Assembly (NCBI GenBank): GCA_963836355.1
Contig: CAWIJO010000006.1
Coordinates: forward strand, 1 to 64,000
Reading direction: 5' to 3'
Length of the DNA: 64,000 nucleotides
Origin: Palsa-506 sp963836355
Lineage (GTDB): Bacteria > Actinomycetota > Actinomycetes > Streptosporangiales > Streptosporangiaceae
Below the pieces are notes generated by a model that searched no databases, was not told where the DNA came from, and saw only the letters and a list, made by a program, of their open reading frames with translations. This document shows positions 49,521 through 58,357 of the stretch, one piece after another (positions within the stretch are counted from its first letter, which is position 1; every line of letters begins with the position of its first letter). A program made the position numbers and the translations under genes.

Positions 49521-51092
49521 TCATCCCGGCCGGGTCAGTTCTTTGCGCGGCCTGAAGTCTGGTCCGGGCCGCTGCCGCGGAACCCGGGGGAGGCCGGCCG
49601 TGGCGGCGGCCTGCGTAGCCGCCGTGCTGGCAGCCCACTTGGCGCAGAGCCGGTCCACCACGGGGCGGACCATGGCAAAGAGGTGCTCGGCCTCCTGGGC
49701 GGAGCCGCCGATTGCGGTCATGCCGAACCTGCCGTCGATGGCGATGCCGGACAGCATGTGCAGCACCACACCTGTCCCGGTCCGGCGGTCGAACTCCAGC
49801 CCGGCGCAGCGTACGCCATCGATGACGCGGCCAGGGGCAGCCCGGTCCACCGCGGGTCCCCAAGGTGGTCGGTGCGCGGTAGCACCTCGCCGATCCATCG
49901 GGAAGCTCCCACCGGCCGTGGGCGTCGTACCTGCCCGGCAGCAGACTGGACAGCACGACGATGGGCGCGGTGGTGCCGCCCCGCCGCAGATTCACCTCCA
50001 GGGCATACAGCCGCCACGGCTGACCGCGGTCCCGGGCCGCCACAAAATCGGTGCTCACCATCCCTATCACCTGGTGCCCGGCAAGAAGTTGCCCGGCACG
50101 CTGGCCGTACTTCGTCAGCCGCATAACGTAGTCGCGCCTGGCCGGGAAACGGCACCCCTGGTAGACCTGCCCGTTGTCCCCGCCCAGGATCTGCTCGTGA
50201 GTCGCGAGAACCACTGCCCGGCCCTCGGGAGTGATCTCGATCTGGACGCTGGGGCTTGACCAGTACTCGCCCGCGACATACGCCTCCACGACACCGCCGC
50301 GCGCGAGCTCAGCCAGGTACCAGTCCGGCATCGAGGCCACGCGCCCGGCAACTGCCCGCGCCGAGGCGGGTGACCCGGCTGGGTCTTGCAGCGCGATCAC
50401 CTGGTTGCCGTCGCCCGAAACGCTGTTGTCCAGCTTGACGACCGCGGCCGCCAGGCCGGGCTGGGCCTTGCGCAGGCTAGCGATCGCGAGCCGCAGGTCG
50501 TCCGCCGTCCGGACACCTTCGGTCCCGGGAGGTGCTGGTATTCCCGCGGCGGCGAACAGCCTGCGCCCAGAGCTCTTGAAACCAAGCGGCCACAGGCCGG
50601 GGGCAGTGCCGTTCACCGGGGCCTGCAACCGGACCGCCACGGTGGCCTCGTCGCCGGTGACGTTCATGGCTCGATAAACGCTGGACGGCCACCGATGCGC
50701 TCGCGGATGTGATCCAGAAGGTCGGGCCGGTCCAGCAGCTTCGCGGCGATAGGACGACCCGAATCGTCGGGGACCACCACGGTGCAGATCCTGGGCCGGA
50801 CCTGCGCCGGCGTCTCCGGCGGTAGCAGCGAAAGGTAGTAATCGATAACCTCAGCGTCCGGCGCCTGGCTGAAGATGAACACCAGCGTGCAGGCCTCGGC
50901 ACGCGCCAGCTGCAGGATTTCCACCAGGAAGCGGTGTTCAAGCGCGGGCAAGCGGTACGCGTAATGCCGGAGCGCCGAAGCGCCAAGGTTGTACGACGGC
51001 AGAACGACACGCACGTGCTCGGTGCCACCCGGCGGCCGGTTCAACCGCCACGCCGACACCAGACGTCTCTGCAACAGCGTGAAATCCCGCAT
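49521..51092 (-). pseudogene. PGM1-like ATP-grasp ligase in three frames
   Basis: It starts at ATG 51092 (MRDFTLLQRRLVSAWRLNRP) with GGGAG upstream. The first frame ends at AFIEP, where TGA overlaps a new ATG (50664-50667). The second carries the ATP-grasp domain: VVKLDNSVSGDGNQVIAL, GGVVEAYVAGEYWSSPSVQI, and YALEVNLRRGGTTAPIVVLS with metal-binding Glu and Asn. Near 49890 it shifts again, and the tail RCAGLEFDRRTGTGVVLHML completes the family. PGM1-type enzymes join peptides in pheganomycin-like pathways. No peptide-precursor gene is visible here. Confidence 0.7.
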
Positions 51093-51249
51093 GAGGAACT
51101 CCCAACACGGGGAAGCGTAAGCGGCCCGAGACGGCCACAACATGGCCGTTCGGCCTGTCTTCCTCGCCGTTCATGTGTTCTCCATCACTTCGGCAGGGCC
51201 GCTTCGCGCCAGGGCAGCGGATGCTCGGTCTGGGTGGCTGGCGTTTGGT

Positions 51250-51582
51250 TCACCGGCCGGCAGCGGTGGATTCGCGCTGCTGCCGGTGCAGTAGCCGGCG
51301 TTCGGTCTCGTCGTAGCCGCCCCAGATGCCGAACTCCTGGTGGGTAGCCAGCGCAAACGTCAGGCAGGGCCGTCGCACCGGGCAGCTGTCGCAGATCGCC
51401 TTGGCCTGCTGGATTTCCGCGACGGCGATACCGGCCGGCCCGATCGGGAAGAAAAGCTCGGGATCAGCGGCCTGCCGGCAGGCCGCTGATTCGCGCCAGG
51501 AGGCACGGTCGTAGCCGGCCGCGGGCACCGGGCGCAAGTCTCCCCCGTGGCTGGCCGGGTCGCGGGAAATGCCGGTGGTCAC
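51250..51582 (-). CDS. WhiB family iron-sulfur regulator
   Basis: 110 residues from GTG 51582 behind GGAGGA. The four Fe-S cysteines are C35, C64, C67 and C73 (ACRQAADPELFFPIG; AICDSCPVRRPC), followed by the GIWGGYDETERR turn typical of WhiB DNA binding. WhiB proteins sense redox or NO through a [4Fe-4S] cluster and work with a sigma factor. It is monocistronic and intact. The target genes are not evident. Confidence 0.93.
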   Translation of the reverse strand: MTTGISRDPASHGGDLRPVPAAGYDRASWRESAACRQAADPELFFPIGPAGIAVAEIQQAKAICDSCPVRRPCLTFALATHQEFGIWGGYDETERRLLHRQQRESTAAGR

Positions 51583-51674
51583 GGCTTCCTCCTAGGCTGG
51601 ACTCTTGTCGATCTTGATGGCGCTGCCGAGAGCCAGACAGGCCCGGTGCTGACTCGCGCGGCCGGCCCGGCCGG

Positions 51675-52103
51675 TCAGAGCTGGTTGAGTGCGTTGCGCA
51701 TGCCGGTCTGCGCTTGTTTGCCGAGCCGCTCGAACGCTGGCCTGAGCAGTGGGGCGAGGAGCCGGGACGGGCCTTTGAAGGTGAACTCGGCCATGTAGGT
51801 CACCTCGGTGCCGCCCTCGACGCGGCGGAAGGTCATGGTGTCGACGGCGGTGAGCGTCTTGTTCTCCCCTTGGAGCCGGATGCGCTTGCCGGGGACGAAC
51901 TCACGCACGACGTAGGTCAGCTGGGTCGGCCGGCCGAGGAAGTTGGAGGTGTTGAGGTAGGCGGTGCCGACCCCGCCGTCGCCATGCTGGTTGACGGTGG
52001 TCACGGTGCCCGGATCCCACTCGGTTGTGGTGGTGAAGTCGGAGAGGTAATCGAATACCGCGTCCAGCGGCTTGCCGACGATGACGATCTTCTGCAGTCT
52101 CAT
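51675..52103 (-). CDS. SRPBCC (START-like) lipid-binding protein
   Basis: 142 residues, MRLQKIVIVGKPLDAVFDYL. The SRPBCC fold is indicated by FDYLSDFTTTTEWDPGTVTT and GTEVTYMAEFTFKGPSRLLA. It is the last gene of the operon running from 55873, and its start overlaps the SDR stop as ATGA. It probably binds or delivers a hydrophobic substrate such as a modified fatty acid. A similar SRPBCC gene heads the neighbouring operon (59388-59903). Confidence 0.85.
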   Translation of the reverse strand: MRLQKIVIVGKPLDAVFDYLSDFTTTTEWDPGTVTTVNQHGDGGVGTAYLNTSNFLGRPTQLTYVVREFVPGKRIRLQGENKTLTAVDTMTFRRVEGGTEVTYMAEFTFKGPSRLLAPLLRPAFERLGKQAQTGMRNALNQL

Positions 52104-52498
52104 GGTGTCCTTCGGGTTCGCCGGTGCTGGGTCAGGCCGGGCAGGCGCGGGGTCAGGTGAGTGAGGTGCCCGGTGAGGTTGACCCGGATGTGCTGGTCGA
52201 AGACCTCGGTGTCCCAGTCCGCCGGGTTCATCTGCTTCCAGTAGCCGGCGGACAGCACGGCAAGGTCGATGGGCCCGAGTTCTTCGCGTATTCGTGCGGC
52301 CGCGGCCGCGGCCGACGCAGCGTCGGTGACGTCGAGCGGCACGACGAGCATGTCCCCGCCCGAAACCTCCCGAAGCTGCTCATCGCGGCGAGCCGAGATA
52401 GCGACGGTGCCTCCGCGGCGCGCAAGCTCCCGGGCGACCGCGGCGCCGATTCCGCTTGATGAGCCGATGACCCAGGCGACCTTGCCGTTCAGTTCCAC
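52100..52498 (-). pseudogene. Short-chain dehydrogenase, C-terminal half missing
   Basis: 132 residues starting MELNGKVAWVIGSSSGIGAA, with the cofactor loop GSSSGIG, the DVTDAAS adenine site and the LAVLSAGY strand. After FDQHIRVNLTG the protein ends in a short unrelated tail, so the catalytic Ser and YxxxK are missing. Normal SDRs have about 250 residues. It starts inside the end of the CFA-like gene and ends in an ATGA overlap with the SRPBCC gene. Either an internal deletion fused it neatly or it is a non-enzymatic remnant. Confidence 0.7.
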
Positions 52499-53754
52499 GC
52501 CGGCTCCCGGGTCATCTGGAGCTGGCTAACGCCGAGGTAACCGCTGCGGAAGCCCGCCTCGGCGTAGGCAAGGTAGAACTCCCACATCCGCCGGAAGGTC
52601 TCGGTGAAACCCTGGGCGTGGATGTGCGGCCACTGGTCGATGAAGCGTTCTCGCCACAGGTGCAGGGTCCGGGCGTAGTGTGCCCGGAGCTCACGCCGCT
52701 GGGTGACCCGCAGCGTGGTGTGCGCCGCCAGGGTGTCATCGATCGCCTGCAAGGACGGGATGATGCCGCCGGGAAAGATGTACTTCTGGATCCAGCTGAA
52801 GCTGCGCCGGGTGGCGAGGAACCGCTCGTGGGCCATGGTGATTGCCTGGATGCTCACCTTCCCGCCGGGCGCCAGCAGGCGGTCCAGGGTGGCGAAGTAG
52901 ACCGGCCAGTAGGCTTCGCCCACGGCCTCGATCATCTCGACGCTGACGATAGCGTCGTACTCGCCTTCGGCCTGGCGGTAGTCCTGCAGCCGCGCGTCCA
53001 CGCGGTCGGCCATACCGGCGGCGGTGGCCCGTTCGCGGGTGAGTTCCAGCTGCTCCCGGGAGAGGGTGACCGTGGTCACCTGGGCTCCTCGTTGCGCTGC
53101 GCGGATGGCGAGCGTGCCCCACCCGGTGCCGATCTCCAGCAGCCGGGTGCCGCTGCGCACCCCGGCGAGATCAAGAATCCCGTCGATCTTGCGCAGCTGT
53201 GCCTCCTCGAGCCGGGTTGCGGTCGCGACGGGCTCGCTTTCCTCGAACCACGCCGAGGAGTACGTCATCGTCTGGTCCAGGAAAGACGCGAAGAGGTCGT
53301 TGCTCTGGTCGTAGTGGGCGGCGATGTTGCTGCGCGCGCCATCAAGGGTGTTCTCCTGGTTATGGGGGACGCGCTTTTCCGCGAGTGCCCGCAGCTTCTG
53401 CAACGGCGCCGGGACCAGGGTGGCTAGCCGCTCGGCAAACGGCGTCAGCAGGTCAGCCAGGTCAGTGCCGGGCCGGGCCTGCCAGTCTCCGGCCATGTAC
53501 GCCTCGCCGAAGCCGATCTTGGCGTCCCGGCCGAGCCGGGCGAAGAAGGCACCGGGACGAAGCAACTCGAACCCGGGCGAGGGCTCCGAGCCGCCGCCGA
53601 GCACCCGCCCGTCGGGGTAGGCCACGCGGACCGGGACCCGCTGTACGGCATACTCGAAGATCATCCGCGCGATCGTGGCTCTGAGCGGCGCCTGTGGTGC
53701 TTCGGCGGCCGCGGGTCGCGTTACGGAGGCGGAGACGGTCATGGTCATGGTCAT
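52489..53754 (-). CDS. cfa: Cyclopropane-fatty-acid synthase-like methyltransferase
   Basis: 421 residues; the first of three tandem ATGs is at 53754 (MTMTMTVSASV). The N-terminal domain (GFGEAYMAGDWQARPGTDLA) binds the lipid surface. The catalytic domain has AHYDQSNDLFASFLDQTMTY and the SAM loop LLEIGTGWGTLAIRAA, and further conserved parts such as EMIEAVGEAYWPVYF and IFPGGIIPS. Such enzymes transfer a methylene or methyl from S-adenosylmethionine to unsaturated phospholipid acyl chains. It lies 2 bp after the DUF1365 gene. Its neighbours point to a modified membrane lipid. It appears intact. Confidence 0.9.
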   Translation of the reverse strand: MTMTMTVSASVTRPAAAEAPQAPLRATIARMIFEYAVQRVPVRVAYPDGRVLGGGSEPSPGFELLRPGAFFARLGRDAKIGFGEAYMAGDWQARPGTDLADLLTPFAERLATLVPAPLQKLRALAEKRVPHNQENTLDGARSNIAAHYDQSNDLFASFLDQTMTYSSAWFEESEPVATATRLEEAQLRKIDGILDLAGVRSGTRLLEIGTGWGTLAIRAAQRGAQVTTVTLSREQLELTRERATAAGMADRVDARLQDYRQAEGEYDAIVSVEMIEAVGEAYWPVYFATLDRLLAPGGKVSIQAITMAHERFLATRRSFSWIQKYIFPGGIIPSLQAIDDTLAAHTTLRVTQRRELRAHYARTLHLWRERFIDQWPHIHAQGFTETFRRMWEFYLAYAEAGFRSGYLGVSQLQMTREPAWN

Positions 53755-53756
53755 GG

Positions 53757-54539
53757 TCAGACACCTTGCTGTCGGGTGTGGTGTGATCGGGAGCGGATGG
53801 GCAGGCGATGCAGCCAGAGCCAGATGCCGTGCACTCGGATCAGGACCGAGACCCGCTGGGTCATCAGGGGCTGGCGGATCAGCCGGCGGGCCAGCGCCTG
53901 GCGCGTCGCGGGTTCCGGCCGGCCCCGGAAAGTCGCGGTGAACGCCACGGCGCCCTGGCGGCGCAGCGTGACGGTCGCGGAGACCAGGTCCGGCCGCAGC
54001 GTGAACCGCAGTGCGTAACTGCCGCTGACGTCGAAGAACGGGGAGACGTAGAAGGCCTTGTCCGTCACGGCGGCTCCGGCCCCTTCGGGTCGCAGCAGGT
54101 AGGCGTGCCGCTCGCCGTAGGTGTTGTGGACCTCGGCGACGACGCAGATCAGGACGCCATCGGAGGCATAGCACCAGAAGACCGAGAGCGGGTCGAACAC
54201 GTAGCCCAGGACCCGGGCGTTGGCGAGCATGAGCACCCGTCCCCCGTCACCGAGCCGGATGCCGTGCAGCGCCAGGTAGTTCTCGACGTTGCGCTTGATC
54301 GGCAGCCTCGGGTCGCCGAGGTGGTCAGCACTACTGAAGCACGCGAACGCCCTGAGGTACCAGGGCTGGAACGGGACGTCGTCCAGGTCGACCAGCCACT
54401 GGTAGACCCGGTGCCGGAAGGCGTGCCGCACCGGTCCGGGGCGCCGGTGCGTGACCTGGCCGGCGACCAGGGCCGGCAGCTGAGGCAGCGCGTGAAATGC
54501 GGGCGCGGGCACCGGCGGCAGGACGGCCGTCGTGCTCAC
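53757..54539 (-). CDS. DUF1365 family protein
   Basis: 260 residues from GTG 54539, overlapping the FAD oxidoreductase stop as GTGA. Signature motifs include GQVTHRRPGPVRHAFRHRVY, RVLGYVFDPLSVFWCYASDG, EVHNTYGERHAYLL and KAFYVSPFFDVSGSYALRF. DUF1365 genes are found almost always between an FAD oxidoreductase and a CFA-like gene, often under light- or singlet-oxygen-related regulators. The biochemical role is unsettled. Confidence 0.9.
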   Translation of the reverse strand: MSTTAVLPPVPAPAFHALPQLPALVAGQVTHRRPGPVRHAFRHRVYQWLVDLDDVPFQPWYLRAFACFSSADHLGDPRLPIKRNVENYLALHGIRLGDGGRVLMLANARVLGYVFDPLSVFWCYASDGVLICVVAEVHNTYGERHAYLLRPEGAGAAVTDKAFYVSPFFDVSGSYALRFTLRPDLVSATVTLRRQGAVAFTATFRGRPEPATRQALARRLIRQPLMTQRVSVLIRVHGIWLWLHRLPIRSRSHHTRQQGV

Positions 54540-55873
54540 CAGGTCACCCCGAAATGCCGGGCCGCCGCCACGCCGGAGCGGCAGCCGTCTTCGTGGAATC
54601 CCCAGCCGTGGTAGGCGCCGGCATACACCGTGCGGTCCGTGGCGAGGGCGCCGAGCCGCGACTGCGCCCGGACCGCGTCGGCCGTGTAGATCGGGTGCTC
54701 GTAGTGCATGACAGCGGCGACGGAGCCCGGGTCGAGACGCTCGCGGTCGTTGAGCGTGACGAGGAAGGCCTCCGGCGATTGGTGCCCCTGGAGCCGGTTC
54801 ATCCAGTAGGTCACCGCGGCGGGCTGGCCGGCCCGGTCGCAGGACGTCATCCGGTAGTTCCACGACGCGCGGGCGTTCCGTGCCTCCGGCAGGACCGAGC
54901 TGTCGGTGTGCAGGACCGTCATGTTGCTCGAGTAGCCGAACGCCTTGAGGGTGGTGACCTCCGCGTCGGCCGGGTCGGTGAGCAGGCCGAGGGCCTGATC
55001 GGCGTGGGTGGCGATGACCACGCGGTCCACGCGGGTGACCCGTCCGGTGACGTCCCGGATCTCGACGCCGTCCTCGCGCCGGGTGACGTCGGTGACGGCA
55101 TGGGCCGCGCGCACGTCCGGTAGCAGCCCGGCGAGCCGCTCGACGTAGACCCGTGACCCGCCGGCCACGCTGTACCACTGTGGTGACCCGCCAACCCGCA
55201 GCAGGCCATGGTGGTCGAGGAACCGGAAGAGGTACCGCGCCGGGTAGGCCAGCGCCGCCTCCTGCCCGGCGGACCACACGCACGAGACGACCGGAACGGC
55301 ATAGTGGGCGATGAAATAGGCGCTGAACCCCTCCCGCTCCAGGAACTCGCCGTAGGTCGTGAGGTTCTGCTCGTCCGTCGTGCGCAGGAAGGCCGACGCA
55401 CGCCGGTGGAACCGCTTGACCTGCCACAGCAACCGGATGAACCGAGGGTCGATGAGGCGGCGCGGCTGGGCGAAGACGCCGCGCAGCCCGCGGCCGCCGG
55501 CATACTCCAGCCCGCACCCCTCGCACCGCACGCTCATGCTCATCTCAGCGGGGCGCACCTCGACGTCCAGCTCACCGAAAAGCTTGCGCAGCCAGGGGTA
55601 AGTCTGGTCGTTGTGCACGATGAACCCGCTGTCGACAGCGTGACGCCGGCCATCGGAGTCCGTGACGTCGTGAGTGTGCGCGTGACCGCCGAGCCGGTCC
55701 TCCGCCTCGAAAACGGTGACGTCATGGGTCCGGGAGAGCAGATAGGCAGCGGTGAGCCCGGAGACCCCAGCGCCGATCACGGCCACCGACGGCCGCCGTG
55801 CGTCCGCGGCCGTGCCGTGCTCCCGGGGAGCGGAGCCGATGGCGGTCGCCGAGCTGTTGGCATGGGAGCCCAT
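54536..55873 (-). CDS. FAD-dependent oxidoreductase (amine-oxidase/desaturase-like)
   Basis: 445 residues. The dinucleotide site VAVIGAGVSGLTAAYLL and FEAEDRLGGHAHT lie at about 30-70, and the FAD-dependent C-terminal motif is RTVYAGAYHGWGFHEDGC. A CxxC-like SMSVRCEGCGLEYAGGRG follows the N-terminal fold. This family heads operons with DUF1365 and CFA-like enzymes and is thought to oxidise or desaturate the acyl chain. It begins only 14 bp from two GTCTAAG operator half-sites, divergent from the B12-binding MerR gene. Confidence 0.88.
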   Translation of the reverse strand: MGSHANSSATAIGSAPREHGTAADARRPSVAVIGAGVSGLTAAYLLSRTHDVTVFEAEDRLGGHAHTHDVTDSDGRRHAVDSGFIVHNDQTYPWLRKLFGELDVEVRPAEMSMSVRCEGCGLEYAGGRGLRGVFAQPRRLIDPRFIRLLWQVKRFHRRASAFLRTTDEQNLTTYGEFLEREGFSAYFIAHYAVPVVSCVWSAGQEAALAYPARYLFRFLDHHGLLRVGGSPQWYSVAGGSRVYVERLAGLLPDVRAAHAVTDVTRREDGVEIRDVTGRVTRVDRVVIATHADQALGLLTDPADAEVTTLKAFGYSSNMTVLHTDSSVLPEARNARASWNYRMTSCDRAGQPAAVTYWMNRLQGHQSPEAFLVTLNDRERLDPGSVAAVMHYEHPIYTADAVRAQSRLGALATDRTVYAGAYHGWGFHEDGCRSGVAAARHFGVTW

Positions 55874-55886
55874 GATATCAACTTCC

Positions 55887-55960
55887 GTCTAAGGTTTGTC
55901 TAAGTATGACGGTAGCTTTCGCGGCCGGCCTTGTCAAATGTCTGTCGAAGCATTGTAGAG
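55887..55960. promoter_or_regulatory. Divergent promoter with 11-bp-step operator repeats
   Basis: Toward the oxidoreductase, GTCTAAG repeats at 55887 and 55898, 11 bp apart. Toward the MerR gene, TGTC/TGTC/TGTA start at 55932, 55943 and 55954, again exactly 11 bp apart. They overlap a possible -35 TTGTCA (55931-55936) and -10 TGTAGA (55954-55959) with a 17-bp spacer. Tandem 11-bp repeats over the promoter are the known binding mode of CarH-type MerR regulators. Confidence 0.8.
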
Positions 55961-55968
55961 TTCCAGGC

Positions 55969-56859
55969 ATGGACACTCCCGACGGCTCGCCGGTGCTGCG
56001 CATCGGAGAGCTGAGCCGGCGCGTCGGCGTGAGCGACCATCTCCTGCGGGCGTGGGAGAGCCGTTACGGCCTCCTTCAGCCGGTGCGGTCATCGGGCGGC
56101 TTCCGGTTGTACTCCGAGGCAGACGCCACGCGGGTCCGCCGGATGCAGGCCCACCTCGCCCACGGGCTGTCGGCCGCCGAGGCGGCGCGGGCGGTGCTCG
56201 GGGAGGACAGCGGGGCCAGGGCGGACCCTGGCCGGGCCGCCGCCCCGCCGACAGCGACTCAGCTGTCCGATGTTCTCCGGCAGGCCCTCGACGCCTTCGA
56301 CGAGCCGGCCGCGCACGCAGTCCTCGACCGGCTCCTGTCCGACCTGTCCCTGGCGACGGTGCTCCGGGACGTCGTGCTGCCCTATCTCACCGGGCTCGGG
56401 AAGCGCTGGCAGCGGGGAACAGCCAGCATCGCCCAGGAGCACTTCGCCAGCAACCTTCTGCGCGGGCGGCTCGCCGGGCTGGCCCGGGGCTGGGGCAACG
56501 GGCACGGCCCCCGCGCCGTCCTCGCCTGCCCCCCCGGAGAACTCCACGACCTGGCCCTGATGATCTTCGGCATCATGCTCAACCGCAACGGGTGGAGAAT
56601 CGACTACCTCGGCATGATCACCCCCGTCGACGAGCTAACCCGGACGGTCGCGATGAGGCGGCCGGACCTCGTCGTCCTCGCCGCCACCCTGCCGGAGAAC
56701 CTCGAGCCCCTCGCCCCGCAGCTCACCGCGCTCGCCCAGCACGCCCCGCTCGCCCTCGCAGGAGCCGGCGCCACGCCGGAACTCGCGGACGCCGTGGGAG
56801 CCCGGCTGCTGACCGGCGACCCGGTCACCGAGGCCGAGAATATTGAGTGGCCGCGGTGA
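55969..56859 (+). CDS. CarH/LitR-like B12-binding MerR photoreceptor-regulator
   Basis: 296 residues from ATG 55969. The MerR HTH (9-77) is VLRIGELSRRVGVSDHLLRA. The four-helix cobalamin-capping domain (about 98-175) has the W-x9-EH motif (W147, E157, H158). The Rossmann-like B12 domain has ELHDLA, with H193 35 residues after H158, as between the corresponding histidines of CarH. Such proteins bind adenosylcobalamin, repress in the dark and release DNA on illumination. It lies divergent from the oxidoreductase operon. The -10 lies about 9 bp before ATG, so the mRNA is probably leaderless. Confidence 0.92.
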   Translation: MDTPDGSPVLRIGELSRRVGVSDHLLRAWESRYGLLQPVRSSGGFRLYSEADATRVRRMQAHLAHGLSAAEAARAVLGEDSGARADPGRAAAPPTATQLSDVLRQALDAFDEPAAHAVLDRLLSDLSLATVLRDVVLPYLTGLGKRWQRGTASIAQEHFASNLLRGRLAGLARGWGNGHGPRAVLACPPGELHDLALMIFGIMLNRNGWRIDYLGMITPVDELTRTVAMRRPDLVVLAATLPENLEPLAPQLTALAQHAPLALAGAGATPELADAVGARLLTGDPVTEAENIEWPR

Positions 56860-57120
56860 ACGTGCTTGCGGGGGGCGCCTCTGGCTTCGCGGGCAGCCGG
56901 CTGTGCCCGGCACCGGCCGAAACCGGCCACGCGGTGGCCGCGACAACACCCCACCCTGGCTGCTACCACGGCGCCGGCACGCCCATCAACGATGCCGTGC
57001 ACGACCCGCCACCTTGAGCACGGCTCTCGCCGGCGGCGAGACGGCCTGCTACCTCGTGCACTCGCTGAGCGACGCGGACTTCCAGCGCAACGATGCCGGC
57101 GCCGCCGAAGCGCCAGCCGA
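56856..57120 (+). pseudogene. NAD(P)-binding epimerase-like remnant
   Basis: GTG 56856 reads VNVLAGGASGFAGSRLCPAL, close to the GASGFVGS opening of atypical SDR/NmrA-like proteins. Further scraps, in other frames, are TALAGGETACYLVHSLSDAD and FQRNDAGAAEA, after which the homology ends. It overlaps the MerR stop, so the intact gene was probably co-transcribed with the regulator. Confidence 0.6.
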
Positions 57121-57234
57121 CGGTGATCCCTGTCCCCGTCGTACATGGTCAGGGCGTTCAGGACGCTTCCCAGCCGGAGTTCCTCCGGGCGCGTCGTCCG
57201 CAGCCAGTAAACGCTGACCCAGAATGCGTCACGC

Positions 57235-57640
57235 TCAGGTCGCATCCAGGCGAGTGAGCTGGCTCGCCAGCTCCCAGAAGCGCCTGGCCTTGCCGAGGTC
57301 GTATGACTCGGGACTCGACTCGATCTCGTGCTTCTCGCCCAAGAACCTCCCGCCAACCCCGTCCAGTGACGGGTCAAGGGCCATGAACACGAACGAGTCC
57401 GCGGCCGCATCAGCGCTGGCGGCGAACGGCATGCGGGGCAGCACGTAGGCCATCAGCCAGCGCATCGCACCCGAGGTGCTCGCCGCGGCAGTGGTGGGGA
57501 CGAACCCGGGGCACACGGCGTTGGCAGCGCACCGCCCAGTTCGTGAACGATATCCGGCGCCTCGATGCCCAGAGGTGTGACAGCACGAAGGAGCCACCGT
57601 GGCAGTCAGGGCCGCAGAGGCGGCCGTCACCGGGATATTC
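57235..57640 (-). pseudogene. SDR C-terminal remnant
   Basis: Scraps read SFVLSHLW near 57590, then NAVCPGFVPTTAAASTSGAM and GVGGRFLGEKHEIESSPESY, ending at LTRLDAT. These are the end of a short-chain dehydrogenase (the PG motif after the catalytic Tyr, and the lid). The cofactor loop and most of the catalytic part are missing. Confidence 0.6.
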
Positions 57641-57793
57641 CGGCGCCGGTCTCGTCATCGCCGCTGCCATCATCGGCGATGTCACCGATGTGTCCCGCTT
57701 CGCGAGCCCGGGCCCCTTTGCCGCCCGCAACGGCACCTCGGCGCTGGCCGTGTCTTCTTGGCCTTGGCGCAGACCTCGGTGGCTACCCTGCAG

Positions 57794-58357
57794 TTAATCG
57801 TCGACGGGTAGCACGACCTCGTTCCGCCGGAGGAACCAAGGCGTCCAGGGCGGGTTGAAGCGGGCATAACGCACCGGACCGGCCGGGCGGAGGCCTGCGG
57901 CGGCGACGGCCCGGCGGAGCGCCGCCCCGCGTTCCTCGAACTCCTTACGCGTCCACCGGCCGGAGAACCGCACCGCTGCCGACTGCTGCTGCGGGATCTC
58001 CCGGGTCCGCACCCGGGCATCGTCCGGCGCCGGCAGCGTCTCGGCGGTGAAGTGCGATGGCATCACGAACTGCACCAGGTGGCTGCCGGGCAGGCCGGCG
58101 GCCTGCTGCACCACCGGGGCCGTCATGGCGATCTTTTCCGGGCCGGCCGCCTGCTGGGTGACCGGCGCGGTCATCGCGATCTGGCGGCGCGTCCGGTTGG
58201 CGCCATTGATGAACCCCGCGAGCGGGCGGAACGCGCGGTTGGGTGCCTCATCGAACGAGCCGTCCACCTCGATTTCGGCCACCAGGTGCGCCGGATAGCA
58301 GCGTAGTTCGAACCCGTCCCGGCGGTCCACCACCTCATACGGCTGCTGCCCGGTCAT
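57794..58357 (-). CDS. SOUL-type heme-binding protein
   Basis: 187 residues starting MTGQQPYEVVDRRDGFELRC. SOUL hallmarks are YEVVDRRDGFELRCYPAHLV, IAMTAPVTQQ repeated as IAMTAPVVQQ, and WTPWFLRRNEVVLPV at the end. SOUL/HBP proteins bind heme or porphyrin and occur with light-stress genes in bacteria. It is the third gene of an SRPBCC-SDR-SOUL operon, with its start overlapping the SDR stop as ATGA. Intact. Confidence 0.92.
   Translation of the reverse strand: MTGQQPYEVVDRRDGFELRCYPAHLVAEIEVDGSFDEAPNRAFRPLAGFINGANRTRRQIAMTAPVTQQAAGPEKIAMTAPVVQQAAGLPGSHLVQFVMPSHFTAETLPAPDDARVRTREIPQQQSAAVRFSGRWTRKEFEERGAALRRAVAAAGLRPAGPVRYARFNPPWTPWFLRRNEVVLPVDD

Noticed and set aside
49521..51582. Peptide natural-product gene cluster around the PGM1-like ligase
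   Set aside because: The ligase is broken in two places, and no precursor peptide, other ligase or transporter lies nearby.
53757..55526. 589-codon minus-strand frame spanning the FAD oxidoreductase and DUF1365
   Set aside because: Only its last 260 codons (DUF1365) are real; the upstream part is a wrong frame of the oxidoreductase gene.
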